64,000 nucleotides of DNA from Rhodovulum imhoffii (lineage in GTDB: Bacteria; Pseudomonadota; Alphaproteobacteria; Rhodobacterales; Rhodobacteraceae), in NCBI RefSeq assembly GCF_003046545.1, contig NZ_QAAA01000010.1, positions 1 through 64,000 on the forward strand, in the 5' to 3' direction. Positions 1 through 9,079 of the stretch are shown here, one piece after another (positions within the stretch are counted from its first letter, which is position 1; the number at the start of each line of letters is the position of its first letter). Position numbers and translations under genes: made by a program. Under the pieces are notes generated by a model. That model made no database searches. It was not told where the DNA came from and worked only from the letters and a program-made list of their open reading frames with translations.

Positions 1-88
1 GGTCCGCATCCTCACCTGGTACGACAACGAGTGGGGCTTCTCAAACCGCATGGCAGACACCGCCGTCGCCATGGGAAAACTCATCTGA
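1..88 (+). CDS. gapA: Glyceraldehyde-3-phosphate dehydrogenase, C-terminal end only
   Basis: Only the last 28 codons are in the window; the reading frame begins at base 2. The peptide carries the WYDNEWG(F/Y)S signature near the C terminus of type I GAPDH and ends MGKLI-stop. The enzyme converts glyceraldehyde-3-phosphate, phosphate and NAD to 1,3-bisphosphoglycerate in cytoplasmic glycolysis or gluconeogenesis. The catalytic cysteine and the Rossmann fold lie upstream of the window, so NAD versus NADP preference cannot be judged. A strong hairpin starts 12 bases after the stop. Confidence 0.93.
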   Translation, partial: VRILTWYDNEWGFSNRMADTAVAMGKLI

Positions 89-99
89 AAAAAAAACAA

Positions 100-123
100 G
101 GCAGCCCCAAAAACGGGGCTGCC
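100..123 (+). terminator. Hairpin terminator after gapA
   Basis: GGCAGCCCC (100-108) pairs perfectly with GGGGCTGCC (115-123) around a 6-base loop. An A-rich run precedes it (88-98) and no T tract follows on the plus strand. It therefore ends gapA as a stable stem, and would read as a classical stem plus U tract only for minus-strand transcripts arriving from the right. Confidence 0.7.
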
Positions 124-626
124 GGTTCCGGGAGGCTTTGCCCCCCGCTGTGACCTCACCACAGCTTTTCAGCGCATTGCGGCGATCAATCCCGCAAAGG
201 AATTTTCTGTCTCTGACCGGTTCGGCTGGCTTTTCGTCACAACGAAACTGTCCCAACGGCACGGCCGGCCCGAAAAGCCCGCCTCCTTGCCATCGCTTTC
301 CATGGGGCACAAACCGCCCCGGATCTGCCGGAAAACGCCTGGTTCAATGCTCCCGCGAGCCTTTCAACAGCACCCTGGTTTGGGTAGACGGCCCTCAACT
401 CTGGGATGGGGCGTTCCGTGGCCTTTGAGAGAAAGGTCGTTTTACGCGAGTACCGGGGCCGGAACGAAAGCGCACAGGCGCACTCTCTGCGGGTTTCCCT
501 CGTTTCCCAACCATCGCCGATCTTCCAAATTGCAAGAGAAACCCCTCCCGGTTGCGGGACCGCTTTCAGGAGATATGCAGACCTGCCGAAACTCTGAAAA
601 GCGTTGAAGGCGGTATTCCGATCTGC
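124..626. other. Intergenic region between gapA and dppF, no gene recognised
   Basis: About 500 bases between two convergent transcription units. Several overlapping frames are open on both strands, but none has a convincing ribosome site or recognisable domain. I see no tRNA, riboswitch or long repeat. It may hold 3' UTR sequence or a small RNA that cannot be recognised by eye. Confidence 0.5.
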
Positions 627-1619
627 TCACCCGGCTCCCGGATGGCCGTCTTCCCCCGGCTCGACAGGATGAAAACAGGCATAGCGATGGGTATTTCCGC
701 TGATATCGGGAAAATTCTTCCGGCAGGCCTCGGTCGCTTTCCAGCAGCGCGGGTTGAACGGGCAGCCCTCCGGCACGGACATCGGCGAAGGCAGTTCACC
801 CTCCAGCTTGATGCGATTGCGCTTGCGGCGCGGGTCCGCCATCGGTGTGGCCGAAAGCAGCGCCCGCGTATAGGGATGCCGCGGGTTGGTAAAGACATCC
901 TCTTTCGGCCCCTGCTCCACCGGGCGGCCCAGATACATGACCATCACCTCATCCGCGAAGTGACGTACCACCGACAGATCGTGGCTGATGAACAGGTAAG
1001 CAAGCTCAAGCCTCTCCTGCAGGTCGACCAGAAGATTCAGAATCTGGCTCTGGATCGACAGATCCAGCGCCGAGACCGGCTCATCCAGAACGAGAATCTT
1101 CGGGTCCAGCATCAGCGCACGTGCCACGGCCACGCGCTGCCGCTGCCCCCCGGAAAACATGTGGGGATAGCGGTCGAAATGCTCGGGGCGCAAGCCGACC
1201 ATGCCCAGCATATCACGGGCGCGCTGCTCACGTTCGGCAGACGAAACCTCCGGGCGGTTCAGCTTCAGTGGCTCCATCAGCGTCTGACCGATCGTCTGAC
1301 GCGGGTTGAGCGACCCATAGGGATCCTGGAACACGATCTGCACCATTGCGCGCAAGGCGCGGTCACGGCTGGCACCTTCGGCCCCGATAGGATTGCCCCC
1401 GATGCGCATGGCCCCCCCGGAGGGCGGTTCGATCATGGTCACGACCCGGGCGAGCGTGGATTTGCCGCAACCCGACTCTCCCACCACGGCCAGGGTACGG
1501 CCCGGTGTCAGCTCGAAACTGGCCCCGTTGAGGGCCCGGACAACGGCGTGTTTTCCGAATCCGGCCTTGATCTCGTAGTGACGGGTCAGGTCCTCGGCTT
1601 GCAGGATCGGCGCGGTCAT
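627..1619 (-). CDS. dppF: Dipeptide/oligopeptide ABC transporter, ATP-binding subunit DppF type
   Basis: Second of two ATPases of the importer encoded here, 330 residues from the chosen start. It has Walker A (GESGCGKST), the ABC signature SGGQRQR, Walker B (ILVLDEP) and the C-terminal oligopeptide-ABC extension with a Cys-rich CPFNPRCWKA motif typical of DppD/DppF/OppD/OppF. The ATG at 1619 overlaps the dppD stop (ATGA), which implies translational coupling. An upstream in-frame start at 1670 would lie inside dppD and is unlikely. The subunit works in the cytoplasm with DppD to power peptide uptake. Last gene of the operon; no clear terminator follows. Confidence 0.93.
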   Translation of the reverse strand: MTAPILQAEDLTRHYEIKAGFGKHAVVRALNGASFELTPGRTLAVVGESGCGKSTLARVVTMIEPPSGGAMRIGGNPIGAEGASRDRALRAMVQIVFQDPYGSLNPRQTIGQTLMEPLKLNRPEVSSAEREQRARDMLGMVGLRPEHFDRYPHMFSGGQRQRVAVARALMLDPKILVLDEPVSALDLSIQSQILNLLVDLQERLELAYLFISHDLSVVRHFADEVMVMYLGRPVEQGPKEDVFTNPRHPYTRALLSATPMADPRRKRNRIKLEGELPSPMSVPEGCPFNPRCWKATEACRKNFPDISGNTHRYACFHPVEPGEDGHPGAG

Positions 1620-2605
1620 GCGGTATCCTTTCGGGGTTGCGGCACCCCCTTGTCCAGTGGGTAATGACACAGGGCAAAGCCCATCCCGGCATTGGCGCGA
1701 ACCGGCACCTCAGCCCGGCAACGGGCGTCGGCAAAGCGACAGCGGGGTGAAAACAGGCACCCTTGCGGCCGGTCGAACTGCCCCGGTACGACGCCGGGAA
1801 TGGTCGGCAGATGCCTCTCAGTCGCACGTTCGGGCAATGCGGCCAGCAGCGCGGCGGTATAGGGATGGTGCGGATTTTCAAAAAGATCCGTTACGGGCTG
1901 CTCCTCCACCCGTTGACCGGCATACTGGACCGAGACCCGCTGCACCGTTTCCGCCACCACACCCATGTCATGGGTGATCAGGATCAGTGCCATCCCCGTG
2001 GTTTCCTGAAGTTCGATCAAGAGTTCGAGGATCTGGGCCTGGATAGTCACATCCAACGCCGTGGTGGGTTCGTCCGCGATCAGCAGCTTGGGGCGGCACG
2101 CCAGCGCCATGGCGATCATGGCGCGCTGGCTCATCCCGCCAGAAAGCTGGTGGGGAAAGGCCGAAAGGCGCTTTTCAGGCGCCGGGATTCCCACAAGCGT
2201 CATCAACTCGACCGCACGGTCATGGCGCTGGCGGCGGGTCAGATCAGTATGAAGGCGCAAGCTCTCCTTGATCTGGAACCCGACGGTAAAGCACGGATTG
2301 AGGCTCGACATCGGTTCCTGAAAGATCATCGAGATGTCGCGTCCGACGATCTGCCGGCGCGCCCTGGGACTGATCTTTTGCAAATTCCTGCCGTCGAACG
2401 TCATGACGTCGGCAGTGATGGTCGCCGTCCAGGGCAGCAGCCCCATCAGCGCCAGCATCGACACGGACTTCCCCGAGCCGGACTCCCCCACAATAGCCAT
2501 CAGATCGCCCTGATCGACAGTCACGTCGACCCCGTCCACGGCACGGAAAGCCCCGCTTGCGGTCGCGAACTCAACCGAAAGGTTGCGGATTTCCAGTAGA
2601 GACAT
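1616..2605 (-). CDS. dppD: Dipeptide/oligopeptide ABC transporter, ATP-binding subunit DppD type
   Basis: 329 residues. It has Walker A (GESGSGKS), Q-loop region MIFQEPMSSLNP, signature LSGGMSQR, Walker B LLIADEPTTALD and H-loop ITHDMG. The C-terminal peptide-importer extension includes CLFSPRCRFA. It pairs with DppF as the nucleotide-binding heterodimer. Its start lies 3 bases after the dppC stop and its stop overlaps the dppF start, so all are one polycistron. The family signature does not decide substrate (dipeptides, oligopeptides, or another solute such as nickel or glutathione). Confidence 0.93.
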   Translation of the reverse strand: MSLLEIRNLSVEFATASGAFRAVDGVDVTVDQGDLMAIVGESGSGKSVSMLALMGLLPWTATITADVMTFDGRNLQKISPRARRQIVGRDISMIFQEPMSSLNPCFTVGFQIKESLRLHTDLTRRQRHDRAVELMTLVGIPAPEKRLSAFPHQLSGGMSQRAMIAMALACRPKLLIADEPTTALDVTIQAQILELLIELQETTGMALILITHDMGVVAETVQRVSVQYAGQRVEEQPVTDLFENPHHPYTAALLAALPERATERHLPTIPGVVPGQFDRPQGCLFSPRCRFADARCRAEVPVRANAGMGFALCHYPLDKGVPQPRKDTA

Positions 2606-2608
2606 GGC

Positions 2609-3517
2609 TCAGCTCCGCTTCAGTTTCGGATCAAGCGCATCACGCAGGCCATCGCCCATCAGGTTGATGGCCAACACGGTGATCAGGATGCACAGCCCCG
2701 GAAAGGTCACCACCCACCAGGCGCGCAGGATGAACTCCCGCGCTTCGGCCAGCATCGTCCCCCATTCGGGCGTGGGTGGTTGCGCCCCCATTCCCAGAAA
2801 GCCCAGCGCCGCCGCGTCAAGCACCGCAGTGGAAAAGGACAGTGCCGCCTGAACGATGATCGGCGCAAGGCAGTTGGGCAAAACGGTACGAAACATGATC
2901 CGAAGGCGCCCGGCCCCGGCCACCCGCGCCGCAGTGACATAATCCTTCGTGCGCTCCGACATCACCGCGGCGCGCGTCAACCGCACGAAATGCGGCTGAA
3001 GAACGATGGCAATCGCGATCATCGCATTAATCAGAGACGGTCCGAGGATCGCCACCAGAACCAGCGCCATCAGCAGGCTGGGAAAGGACAAAACGATATC
3101 CATCACCCGCATGATAAGCGTGTCCAGCCAGCGCGGGGCGAACCCGGCGATCACGCCGATCGTCACCCCGAAAAACGAAGCCACCCCGACAACAACAACC
3201 CCGATGAAAAACGAATACCGCGCCCCGTGCAGAAGACGGGAAAGCATGTCCCGCCCAAGCGGGTCGGTCCCGAGCGGAAACCGCCAGTTCCCCCCCTCGG
3301 ACCACGCGGGCGGTTGCAGGAGATGCTCGCGAAACTGTTCAGAGGGCGAATAAGGGGCCAGCAACGGCGCAAAGATGGCAATGAACAGGAAAAGCGCAAA
3401 AACGAAAAGGCCGATCACCGCGCCACGATTTTCCCTGAAGGAGTTCCAGAAATCGCGCAGCGGCCCCGGCGGTGCGGGCGGCCTATAGGCGGTGGTGTCG
3501 GAGGTCGCGTCGCTCAT
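2609..3517 (-). CDS. dppC: Dipeptide/oligopeptide ABC transporter permease DppC type
   Basis: 302-residue inner-membrane permease. After a Pro-rich cytoplasmic N terminus (MSDATSDTTAYRPPAPPG) comes the OppC/DppC N-terminal helix near residues 30-50, then the GTDPLGRDMLSRLLHGAR motif before the transmembrane core. The EAA loop (DYVTAARVAGAG) contacts the ATPase. The frame stays open further upstream, but that stretch overlaps dppB in another frame; ATG 3517 gives the family-typical N terminus and lies 5 bases after the dppB stop. Confidence 0.93.
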   Translation of the reverse strand: MSDATSDTTAYRPPAPPGPLRDFWNSFRENRGAVIGLFVFALFLFIAIFAPLLAPYSPSEQFREHLLQPPAWSEGGNWRFPLGTDPLGRDMLSRLLHGARYSFFIGVVVVGVASFFGVTIGVIAGFAPRWLDTLIMRVMDIVLSFPSLLMALVLVAILGPSLINAMIAIAIVLQPHFVRLTRAAVMSERTKDYVTAARVAGAGRLRIMFRTVLPNCLAPIIVQAALSFSTAVLDAAALGFLGMGAQPPTPEWGTMLAEAREFILRAWWVVTFPGLCILITVLAINLMGDGLRDALDPKLKRS

Positions 3518-3522
3518 GGCAG

Positions 3523-4530
3523 TCACCCCTTGCGGATCTTCGGGTTGATCAGGCCGTACAGCACGTCGACCGTCAGGTTTACGACCATCACGATGGTTGC
3601 AATCATCAGCAACCCGCCCTGTACCACCTGGTAATCGCGGCGGAAGATCGAATCGACCATCCACTTGCCGATTCCGGGCCAGGAAAAGATGGTTTCCGTC
3701 AGGATGGCCCCTGCCAGCAACGTCCCCACGGACAGGCCGATCACGGTAATCACCGGAATCATCGCATTGCGCAGCGCATGCACGCCGTTGATGACAAGCG
3801 GCGCCAACCCTTTGGCGCGGGCGGTACGGACGTAATCCTCGCCAAGGACCTCCAGCATGGCCGAGCGCGTCTGCCGCGCAATGATCGCCAGCGGAATCGT
3901 CGCCAGAACGATGGTCGGCAGGATCAGATGGCTGATGGCAGAGACAAAGGCCCCCTTCTGCCCGGACATAAGGCTGTCGATCAGCATGAACCCCGTGGGG
4001 GTGTCGAAGAAATACAACAGCGAAATCCGGCCCGATACCGGCGTCCACCCCAGCCCGCTGGAAAACACGATGATAAGCAACAGGGCCCACCAGAAGATGG
4101 GCATGGAATACCCGACCAGCGCGGTGCTCATCAGGGCCTGGTCGAAAAACTTGCCGCGATTCACCGCCGCGATGACCCCGGCGGGGATCCCCAGGACGAC
4201 GGCCAGGGTGATCGCACAGATGGCCAGTTCGAGCGTCGCGGGGAAAAGCGCGAAGAATTCATCCAGAACCGGCTTCTTCGTCACGAAGGAGGTTCCCAGG
4301 TCGCCCTGAAAAATCCCTCCGATATATTCGAAATACTGTACCCACATCGGCCTGTCGAACCCGAACTGGGCGGCAAGTTCGTTGTAGCGTTCCGGGCTGA
4401 CGCCGCGTTCCCCGGCCAAAAGCAGGATCGGGTCTCCGGGCAACAGGCGGATGAAGGCGAAGGCGACGATCGTTACCCCGAAAAAGGTCGGGACGAAAGT
4501 CAGCAATCTGCGGAGCAAAAAGGAAAACAT
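3523..4530 (-). CDS. dppB: Dipeptide/oligopeptide ABC transporter permease DppB type
   Basis: 335 residues, the usual DppB length. The N terminus LLRRLLTFVPTFFGVT is the conserved first membrane helix. An RLLPGDP motif follows, then a large periplasmic loop and about five further helices. The EAA loop DYVRTARAKGL marks the ATPase contact. It forms the pore with DppC. It is the first gene after dppA, separated from it by a 78-base spacer that holds a stable stem-loop. Confidence 0.93.
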   Translation of the reverse strand: MFSFLLRRLLTFVPTFFGVTIVAFAFIRLLPGDPILLLAGERGVSPERYNELAAQFGFDRPMWVQYFEYIGGIFQGDLGTSFVTKKPVLDEFFALFPATLELAICAITLAVVLGIPAGVIAAVNRGKFFDQALMSTALVGYSMPIFWWALLLIIVFSSGLGWTPVSGRISLLYFFDTPTGFMLIDSLMSGQKGAFVSAISHLILPTIVLATIPLAIIARQTRSAMLEVLGEDYVRTARAKGLAPLVINGVHALRNAMIPVITVIGLSVGTLLAGAILTETIFSWPGIGKWMVDSIFRRDYQVVQGGLLMIATIVMVVNLTVDVLYGLINPKIRKG

Positions 4531-4564
4531 GGGATCCCTGCCGTTTGCGGTTCGGGAATAGGAA

Positions 4565-4590
4565 GGCGGGCGGTTATTGAACCGCCCGCC
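4565..4590 (-). promoter_or_regulatory. Intercistronic stem-loop between dppA and dppB
   Basis: GGCGGGCGGTT (4565-4575) and AACCGCCCGCC (4580-4590) form a perfect 11-bp stem closed by a 4-base loop. In the direction of transcription no T tract follows, so it is not a complete intrinsic terminator. Such stems downstream of binding-protein genes commonly protect the 3' end of the highly expressed first cistron or partly attenuate readthrough; that role here is inferred. Confidence 0.6.
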
Positions 4591-4608
4591 CCCTCAGGTC
4601 AAGTTTTT

Positions 4609-6201
4609 TCAGTTCTCAAGCGAGACACCATAGAAGATATGCCCGCCGAACGGATCGATCTTGTAGTTCCCGACCTCGTTGCGGATCGGCTCGAACACGA
4701 CCGAATGCGCGATCGTCGCCCAGGGCGCCTGATCCTTGAAGACAACCTGCGCCTCTTCGTAAAGCTTTGTGCGCTCTGCCTTGTCGGAGGTCAGCTTGGC
4801 CTTCTGGATCAGGGCATCGAACGTCTCGTTGCACCATTGGGCACGATTGGAGCCTCCGACGGCATCGCAGCCCAGCAGAACGGCCAGGAAGTTGTCCGGA
4901 TCGCCATTGTCGCCGGTCCAGCCCAACAGGATCGCACCATCGCGGTCGATCTCCTTCGAGCGGCTGAGATACTCCCCCCACTCGTAAGAGACGATGTTGG
5001 CCTTGACCCCGACCTTGGCAAAATCCTCCTGGATCAGTTCGGCCATGCGGCGGGCATTGGGGTTGTAGGGCCGCTGAACGGGCATCGCCCAAACGTTCAT
5101 CTCGAGGCCGCTGACCCCGGCCTCTTCCAGCAGCGCCTTCGCGGCTTCGGGGTCATAGGGATCGTCCTCGACGGCATCGTTGTAAGACCAGATCGTCGGC
5201 GGGATCGGGTTTTTGGCCGCCTTGCCCGCGCCCTGAAACACCACATCGATGATCGCCTGCTTGTTGATCGCCATGTTCAGCGCCTTGCGCACACGGGCAT
5301 CGTCGAACGGGGCCATCTGGGTGTTATAGGCCAGATAGCCGGTGTTCAGGCCTTCCTGGCTCATCAGGTTGACATCCGGGTCGGATTTCATCGCCTCAAG
5401 GTCGGCAGGGTTCGGGTAGGGCATCACGTGACACTCCCCCGCCTTCAGCTTCTGGTAGCGGACCGAGGCATCAGGGGTGATCGCGAAAACAAGATTGTCG
5501 ATTTCCGCCTTGCCGCGCCAGTAATCTTCGTTGGCACGATACCGGATCACGGCGTCCTTCTGGTACCCCACGAAGGTGAACGGCCCGGTGCCCACGGGTT
5601 GCTGGTTCAGCAACTCCAGCGTCCCGGCCTCCTCCAGTTGCGCGGCATATTCGGCCGACAGGATCGAGGCGAAGTCCATCGCGATGTTCGCGATGAAGGG
5701 TGCCTCGGGGCGGGTCAGGCTGAACTTCACGGTGTAGTCGTCGATCTTCTCGACGCTTTTGACCAGATCGGGCATCGACATGCCGTTGAAATATTCCCAC
5801 GTCCCGCCGGAGGCGAGGTGGAACGGATGCTCCGGGTCGCGCTGACGTTCGAAGCTGAAGATCACGTCCTCGGCGTTGAAGTCGCGGGTCGGGGTGAAGA
5901 AATCGGTCTTCTGAAACTTCACACCCTGGCGCAGGTGGAAGGTGTATTCCATCCCGTCCTCGGAGACATCCCAGCTTTCGGCGAGGCTGGGAATGGTCTG
6001 GGTGGTGCCGCGCTCAAACTCCACCAGGCGGTTGTAGACGTTACGCGAAGAGGCATCGAAGCTCGTCCCGGAGGTGTAAAGGGCCGGGTCGAAGCCTTCG
6101 GGCGAGCCTTCGGAACAGTAGACGAGCGTACTCGCCGCCACGGAACTGGCGAGAAGCGCCGCACCAGAGGCCAGCGCTGCGGTTTTGAACAACCGGATCA
6201 T
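4609..6201 (-). CDS. dppA: Periplasmic peptide-binding protein of the Dpp importer (SBP family 5)
   Basis: 530 residues. A Sec signal peptide (MIRLFKTAALASGAALLASS, cleavage probably after VAA) precedes a family 5 extracellular solute-binding domain. The mature start, LVYCSEGSPEGFDPALYTSG, is typical of DppA. Internal features include a GTGPFTF motif and DARVRKALNMAINK, the family hallmark helix. The ATG at 6201 is preceded by GGGAGAAA, a good ribosome site. The long in-frame extension upstream lacks a signal-peptide form and is rejected. It captures peptides in the periplasm and delivers them to DppBC. First gene of the importer operon. Confidence 0.93.
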   Translation of the reverse strand: MIRLFKTAALASGAALLASSVAASTLVYCSEGSPEGFDPALYTSGTSFDASSRNVYNRLVEFERGTTQTIPSLAESWDVSEDGMEYTFHLRQGVKFQKTDFFTPTRDFNAEDVIFSFERQRDPEHPFHLASGGTWEYFNGMSMPDLVKSVEKIDDYTVKFSLTRPEAPFIANIAMDFASILSAEYAAQLEEAGTLELLNQQPVGTGPFTFVGYQKDAVIRYRANEDYWRGKAEIDNLVFAITPDASVRYQKLKAGECHVMPYPNPADLEAMKSDPDVNLMSQEGLNTGYLAYNTQMAPFDDARVRKALNMAINKQAIIDVVFQGAGKAAKNPIPPTIWSYNDAVEDDPYDPEAAKALLEEAGVSGLEMNVWAMPVQRPYNPNARRMAELIQEDFAKVGVKANIVSYEWGEYLSRSKEIDRDGAILLGWTGDNGDPDNFLAVLLGCDAVGGSNRAQWCNETFDALIQKAKLTSDKAERTKLYEEAQVVFKDQAPWATIAHSVVFEPIRNEVGNYKIDPFGGHIFYGVSLEN

Positions 6202-6323
6202 GTGGTTTCTCCCATTTTCACATGCGGATGCCGGCCCAAGGGCGGGCATCAACTGCAACGAACGGTGGCGCGGTTTGTCCGGGGACGCAAGGCCAATCTC
6301 ATACCACGCAGCACCGGACAAAA

Positions 6324-6719
6324 TCACTCAACACGGCGCCAGCTGCCCCCATCACGGCAAATTCCGAAAACGCAACCGGATACCGACAAGACATTGCCGC
6401 GAAGCTGCATCTTGGAATTGTATGTCTTGTTGCGGTCCGGCGCCCAGACCTTGCCTTTACCGTAGGTTCCGTCGCTCATGGGGGCCATGTCCCAGACGAT
6501 GCGCTTGCCGACATTCCCGGTCTGGATACGTTGCCCCTTGGAATCATACGCCCGCACAAGCGTGCCGCAGAACCTGTCCCCGCAAGGGCGAATCTCCACA
6601 TGGCCAAAATTTCCGTTATCGTCAGGGCGGGTCTGCCAGGTGCCTTCAACCGGATCGCCCGCCTGTGCCATCCCCGCCAGCCCGAAAGCCAGCGCGGCGG
6701 CCAGCGTTATGTGCCGCAT
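6324..6719 (-). CDS. Secreted DUF2147 family protein
   Basis: 131 residues with a clear signal peptide (MRHITLAAALAFGLAGMAQA, then GD). The mature domain opens with PVEGTWQTRPDD and holds a conserved cysteine pair (CGDRFCG) and a C-terminal CVFGICRDGG, the DUF2147 pattern. Biochemical function is unknown; the lipocalin-like beta fold suggests a periplasmic ligand or metal role, which is inference. The ATG at 6719 has an excellent AGGGAGGA site. It is divergent from hisA, a neighbourhood I recall as common in Rhodobacterales, and lies 122 bases upstream of dppA on the same strand. Confidence 0.85.
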   Translation of the reverse strand: MRHITLAAALAFGLAGMAQAGDPVEGTWQTRPDDNGNFGHVEIRPCGDRFCGTLVRAYDSKGQRIQTGNVGKRIVWDMAPMSDGTYGKGKVWAPDRNKTYNSKMQLRGNVLSVSGCVFGICRDGGSWRRVE

Positions 6720-6841
6720 TTTCAATCCTCCCTTTTCTTTCAGTCTGGCGCGAGCGCCTGCTTCCGGCAAGCCTGACGTTGGGTGCGTTGCAATCGCGCG
6801 CCAAAGCTGCATAACACCCTCGAGCAGACAAGGAGGTCCGG

Positions 6842-7561
6842 ATGATCCTTTACCCCGCCATCGACCTGAAGGACGGCCAGTGCGTTCGCCTGTTGCGGGG
6901 CGAAATGGACAAGGCCACCGTCTTCGGCGACGATCCGGCCGCCCAGGCACTGGCTTTCCAGGCGGCGGGGTGCGAATGGCTGCATCTCGTGGATCTCAAC
7001 GGCGCCTTCGCAGGCCAGCCGGTGAACGGCGCGGCCGTAGAGGCGATACTCTCCGCCACAACCGTCCCCGCCCAACTGGGAGGTGGCATCCGCGACATGG
7101 CCACGATCGAGATGTGGCTGTCCAAAGGGCTGGCGCGGGTCATTCTGGGCACTGTGGCCGTGGAAACCCCCGCACTGGTACGCGATGCCGCCCGCGCCTT
7201 CCCCGGACAGGTCGCCGTTGGCATCGACGCGCGCAAAGGCCGTGTCGCCACCAAGGGCTGGGCAGAGGAAACCGACGTGCAGGCAAGCGATCTTGCCCGC
7301 AGCTTCGAAGATGCGGGCGTCGCCGCGATCATCTACACGGACATCGACCGCGACGGCGCGATGGCCGGCCCCAACATCCCCGCAACGCAGGCCCTGGCGC
7401 GGGCGATCTCCATCCCGGTCATCGCCTCGGGGGGGGTGTCCTCCCTCGAAGACCTGATGGCCCTGCGTGACACCGGCGCGATTTCCGGTGCGATCTCGGG
7501 ACGTGCGCTTTACGATGGCGCCATCGACCTTGCCGCCGCGCTGACGGCGCTGAAAGGGTAA
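6842..7561 (+). CDS. hisA: Phosphoribosyl-formimino-AICAR-phosphate isomerase (ProFAR isomerase)
   Basis: 239 residues, full length. It opens [19 protein letters not shown] with catalytic Asp8; the second catalytic acid is Asp129 in [13 protein letters not shown] and IASGGVSS are the two phosphate-binding loops of the TIM barrel. It catalyses the Amadori rearrangement of ProFAR to PRFAR in histidine synthesis. A strong AGGAGG lies 5 bases before the ATG. First gene of hisA-hisF-hisE, with only 4 bases to the hisF ATG. Confidence 0.97.
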   Translation: MILYPAIDLKDGQCVRLLRGEMDKATVFGDDPAAQALAFQAAGCEWLHLVDLNGAFAGQPVNGAAVEAILSATTVPAQLGGGIRDMATIEMWLSKGLARVILGTVAVETPALVRDAARAFPGQVAVGIDARKGRVATKGWAEETDVQASDLARSFEDAGVAAIIYTDIDRDGAMAGPNIPATQALARAISIPVIASGGVSSLEDLMALRDTGAISGAISGRALYDGAIDLAAALTALKG

Positions 7562-7565
7562 AGTG

Positions 7566-8324
7566 ATGCTGAAGACCCGCGTCATCCCTTGCCTCGACGT
7601 CGCCGACGGGCGCGTTGTGAAAGGTGTGAATTTCGTCAACCTCGTGGATGCCGGCGACCCGGTTGAAGCCGCCAAGGCCTATGATGCCGCCGGCGCGGAT
7701 GAGCTGTGTTTCCTCGACATCCATGCCACCCATGAGAACCGCGCCACGATGTACGATCTCGTCCAGCGCACGGCAGAGCAGTGTTTCATGCCGCTGACCG
7801 TCGGCGGCGGGGTGCGCACGGTCGCGGATGTGCGCGCACTGCTGCTGGCGGGCGCGGACAAGGTCAGCTTCAACTCCGCCGCCGTGGCGGACCCGGACGT
7901 GGTCCGCCGGGCCGCCGACCAGTTCGGCAGCCAGTGCATCGTGGTCGCGATCGATGCGAAAACCGTAGCTCCCGGCACGTGGGAGATCTTTACCCACGGC
8001 GGGCGCAAACCCACCGGCATCGACGCCGTGGATTTCGCCCGCACCGTGGTGGAAAAAGGCGCGGGCGAAATCCTGCTGACCAGCATGGACCGGGACGGAA
8101 CCCGGGCGGGCTTCAACCTGCCGCTGACCCGTGCGATCTCCGGCGCCGTGACGGTGCCTGTCATCGCCTCGGGGGGGGTGGGCACGCTGGATCACCTTGT
8201 CGAAGGCGTCACCCGGGGCGGCGCCAGCGCGGTGCTGGCGGCCTCCATCTTTCATTTCGGCGATTTCACCATCGCGCAGGCCAAGGCCCACATGGCCAGG
8301 GCCGGTATCCCCGTGAGGCTGTGA
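7566..8324 (+). CDS. hisF: Imidazole glycerol phosphate synthase cyclase subunit
   Basis: 252 residues from ATG 7566. A GTG one codon earlier (7563) also keeps the frame, but the ATG gives the standard [21 protein letters not shown] terminus with catalytic Asp11; the second catalytic Asp is in VVAIDAKT. Phosphate loops GGGVRT and IASGGVGT are present. It converts PRFAR plus ammonia, channelled from HisH, to imidazole glycerol phosphate and AICAR. The partner hisH lies about 46 kb away in this window rather than alongside. Confidence 0.97.
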   Translation: MLKTRVIPCLDVADGRVVKGVNFVNLVDAGDPVEAAKAYDAAGADELCFLDIHATHENRATMYDLVQRTAEQCFMPLTVGGGVRTVADVRALLLAGADKVSFNSAAVADPDVVRRAADQFGSQCIVVAIDAKTVAPGTWEIFTHGGRKPTGIDAVDFARTVVEKGAGEILLTSMDRDGTRAGFNLPLTRAISGAVTVPVIASGGVGTLDHLVEGVTRGGASAVLAASIFHFGDFTIAQAKAHMARAGIPVRL

Positions 8325-8325
8325 C

Positions 8326-8637
8326 ATGACCCCGCTCGAACGGCTTGCCGCCACCATCGAAACCCGCAAGACGGCCGACCCGGACAGTTCATGGACGGCA
8401 AGGCTGCTTTCAAAGGGGCCGGAAAAATGTGCCGAAAAATTCGGTGAAGAGGCCGTGGAAGCTATCATAGAGGCCGTCAGGGGCGACCGCGACCGCCTGA
8501 CCGGCGAAGCCGCGGATGTACTCTACCATCTTCTGGTGATGCTGGCCGCGCGCGACGTAACCCTGGCCGATGTCCTGAAAGAACTGGAACGTCGCGAGGG
8601 GACATCGGGCATCGTGGAAAAGGCCGCGCGCAAATGA
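8326..8637 (+). CDS. hisE: Phosphoribosyl-ATP pyrophosphatase
   Basis: 103 residues, stand-alone HisE not fused to HisI. The all-alpha MazG-like domain has the metal-binding pattern [11 protein letters not shown] and the [13 protein letters not shown] helix. It hydrolyses phosphoribosyl-ATP to phosphoribosyl-AMP and pyrophosphate, step two of histidine synthesis. It starts 1 base after the hisF stop, so is translationally coupled. Last gene of this his block; a short GC hairpin follows. Confidence 0.95.
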   Translation: MTPLERLAATIETRKTADPDSSWTARLLSKGPEKCAEKFGEEAVEAIIEAVRGDRDRLTGEAADVLYHLLVMLAARDVTLADVLKELERREGTSGIVEKAARK

Positions 8638-8640
8638 AAA

Positions 8641-8664
8641 ACGCCCGGACCGAAGCCCGGGCGT
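8641..8664 (+). terminator. Weak hairpin after hisE
   Basis: ACGCCCGG (8641-8648) pairs with CCGGGCGT (8657-8664) around an 8-base loop. No T run follows, so termination may be inefficient or factor-dependent. Confidence 0.5.
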
Positions 8665-8783
8665 GAGTCGCGGAACGAGGGACAGTGAAGACAGGCAGGG
8701 AAAGTTCCGGTTTCCATGCCTACGTCCTCTACATGGGGTTGCATTTGCCATTGTCCAATAGCGGTAAAATAGCTGTGATCGAA

Positions 8784-9071
8784 CTAGTCGAAAATATCCT
8801 CGACCACGTCGAAAGCCTCTTCCATCAGCCAGCGCAGGCGGCCTTTCCTGGGTTTCCTGCGTACTTTTCTTGCCTTTCGGCTGACAAAATCCGCACGAGC
8901 CAGTGTTTTCTGTCTCGGCTCCGGGGCAGTCTTCCTGGGCAACACCTTCATCTGGCGCAACGGCGCCCCACAGGCGGAACAGCTCAGTTCATGCCGGTCC
9001 CCGCCGCGCAGTACCAACGCCGCACGGGTGCCACAGTAGCAACAGGTCGCGATTTTGACACCGTCCGGCAT
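8784..9071 (-). CDS. Small zinc-ribbon protein with basic middle region
   Basis: 95 residues. Two CxxC pairs (CCYCG near residue 11 and CSACG near residue 33) form a probable single zinc ribbon. A strongly basic stretch follows (SRKARKVRRKPRKGR), then a short acidic tail ending EEAFDVVEDIFD. The layout suggests a nucleic-acid or ribosome-binding factor, but no function is known to me. The gene starts 8 bases after rlmB on the same strand, so is probably co-transcribed with this rRNA methyltransferase. I believe similar proteins occur in other Rhodobacterales. Confidence 0.8.
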   Translation of the reverse strand: MPDGVKIATCCYCGTRAALVLRGGDRHELSCSACGAPLRQMKVLPRKTAPEPRQKTLARADFVSRKARKVRRKPRKGRLRWLMEEAFDVVEDIFD

Positions 9072-9079
9072 GGTCCCCC

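Noticed and set aside
3472-6465. A 997-codon plus-strand open frame across the dpp operon
   Set aside because: It is antisense to dppA and dppB, has no domain and repeats the charged, His- and Arg-rich pattern of reversed GC-rich genes.
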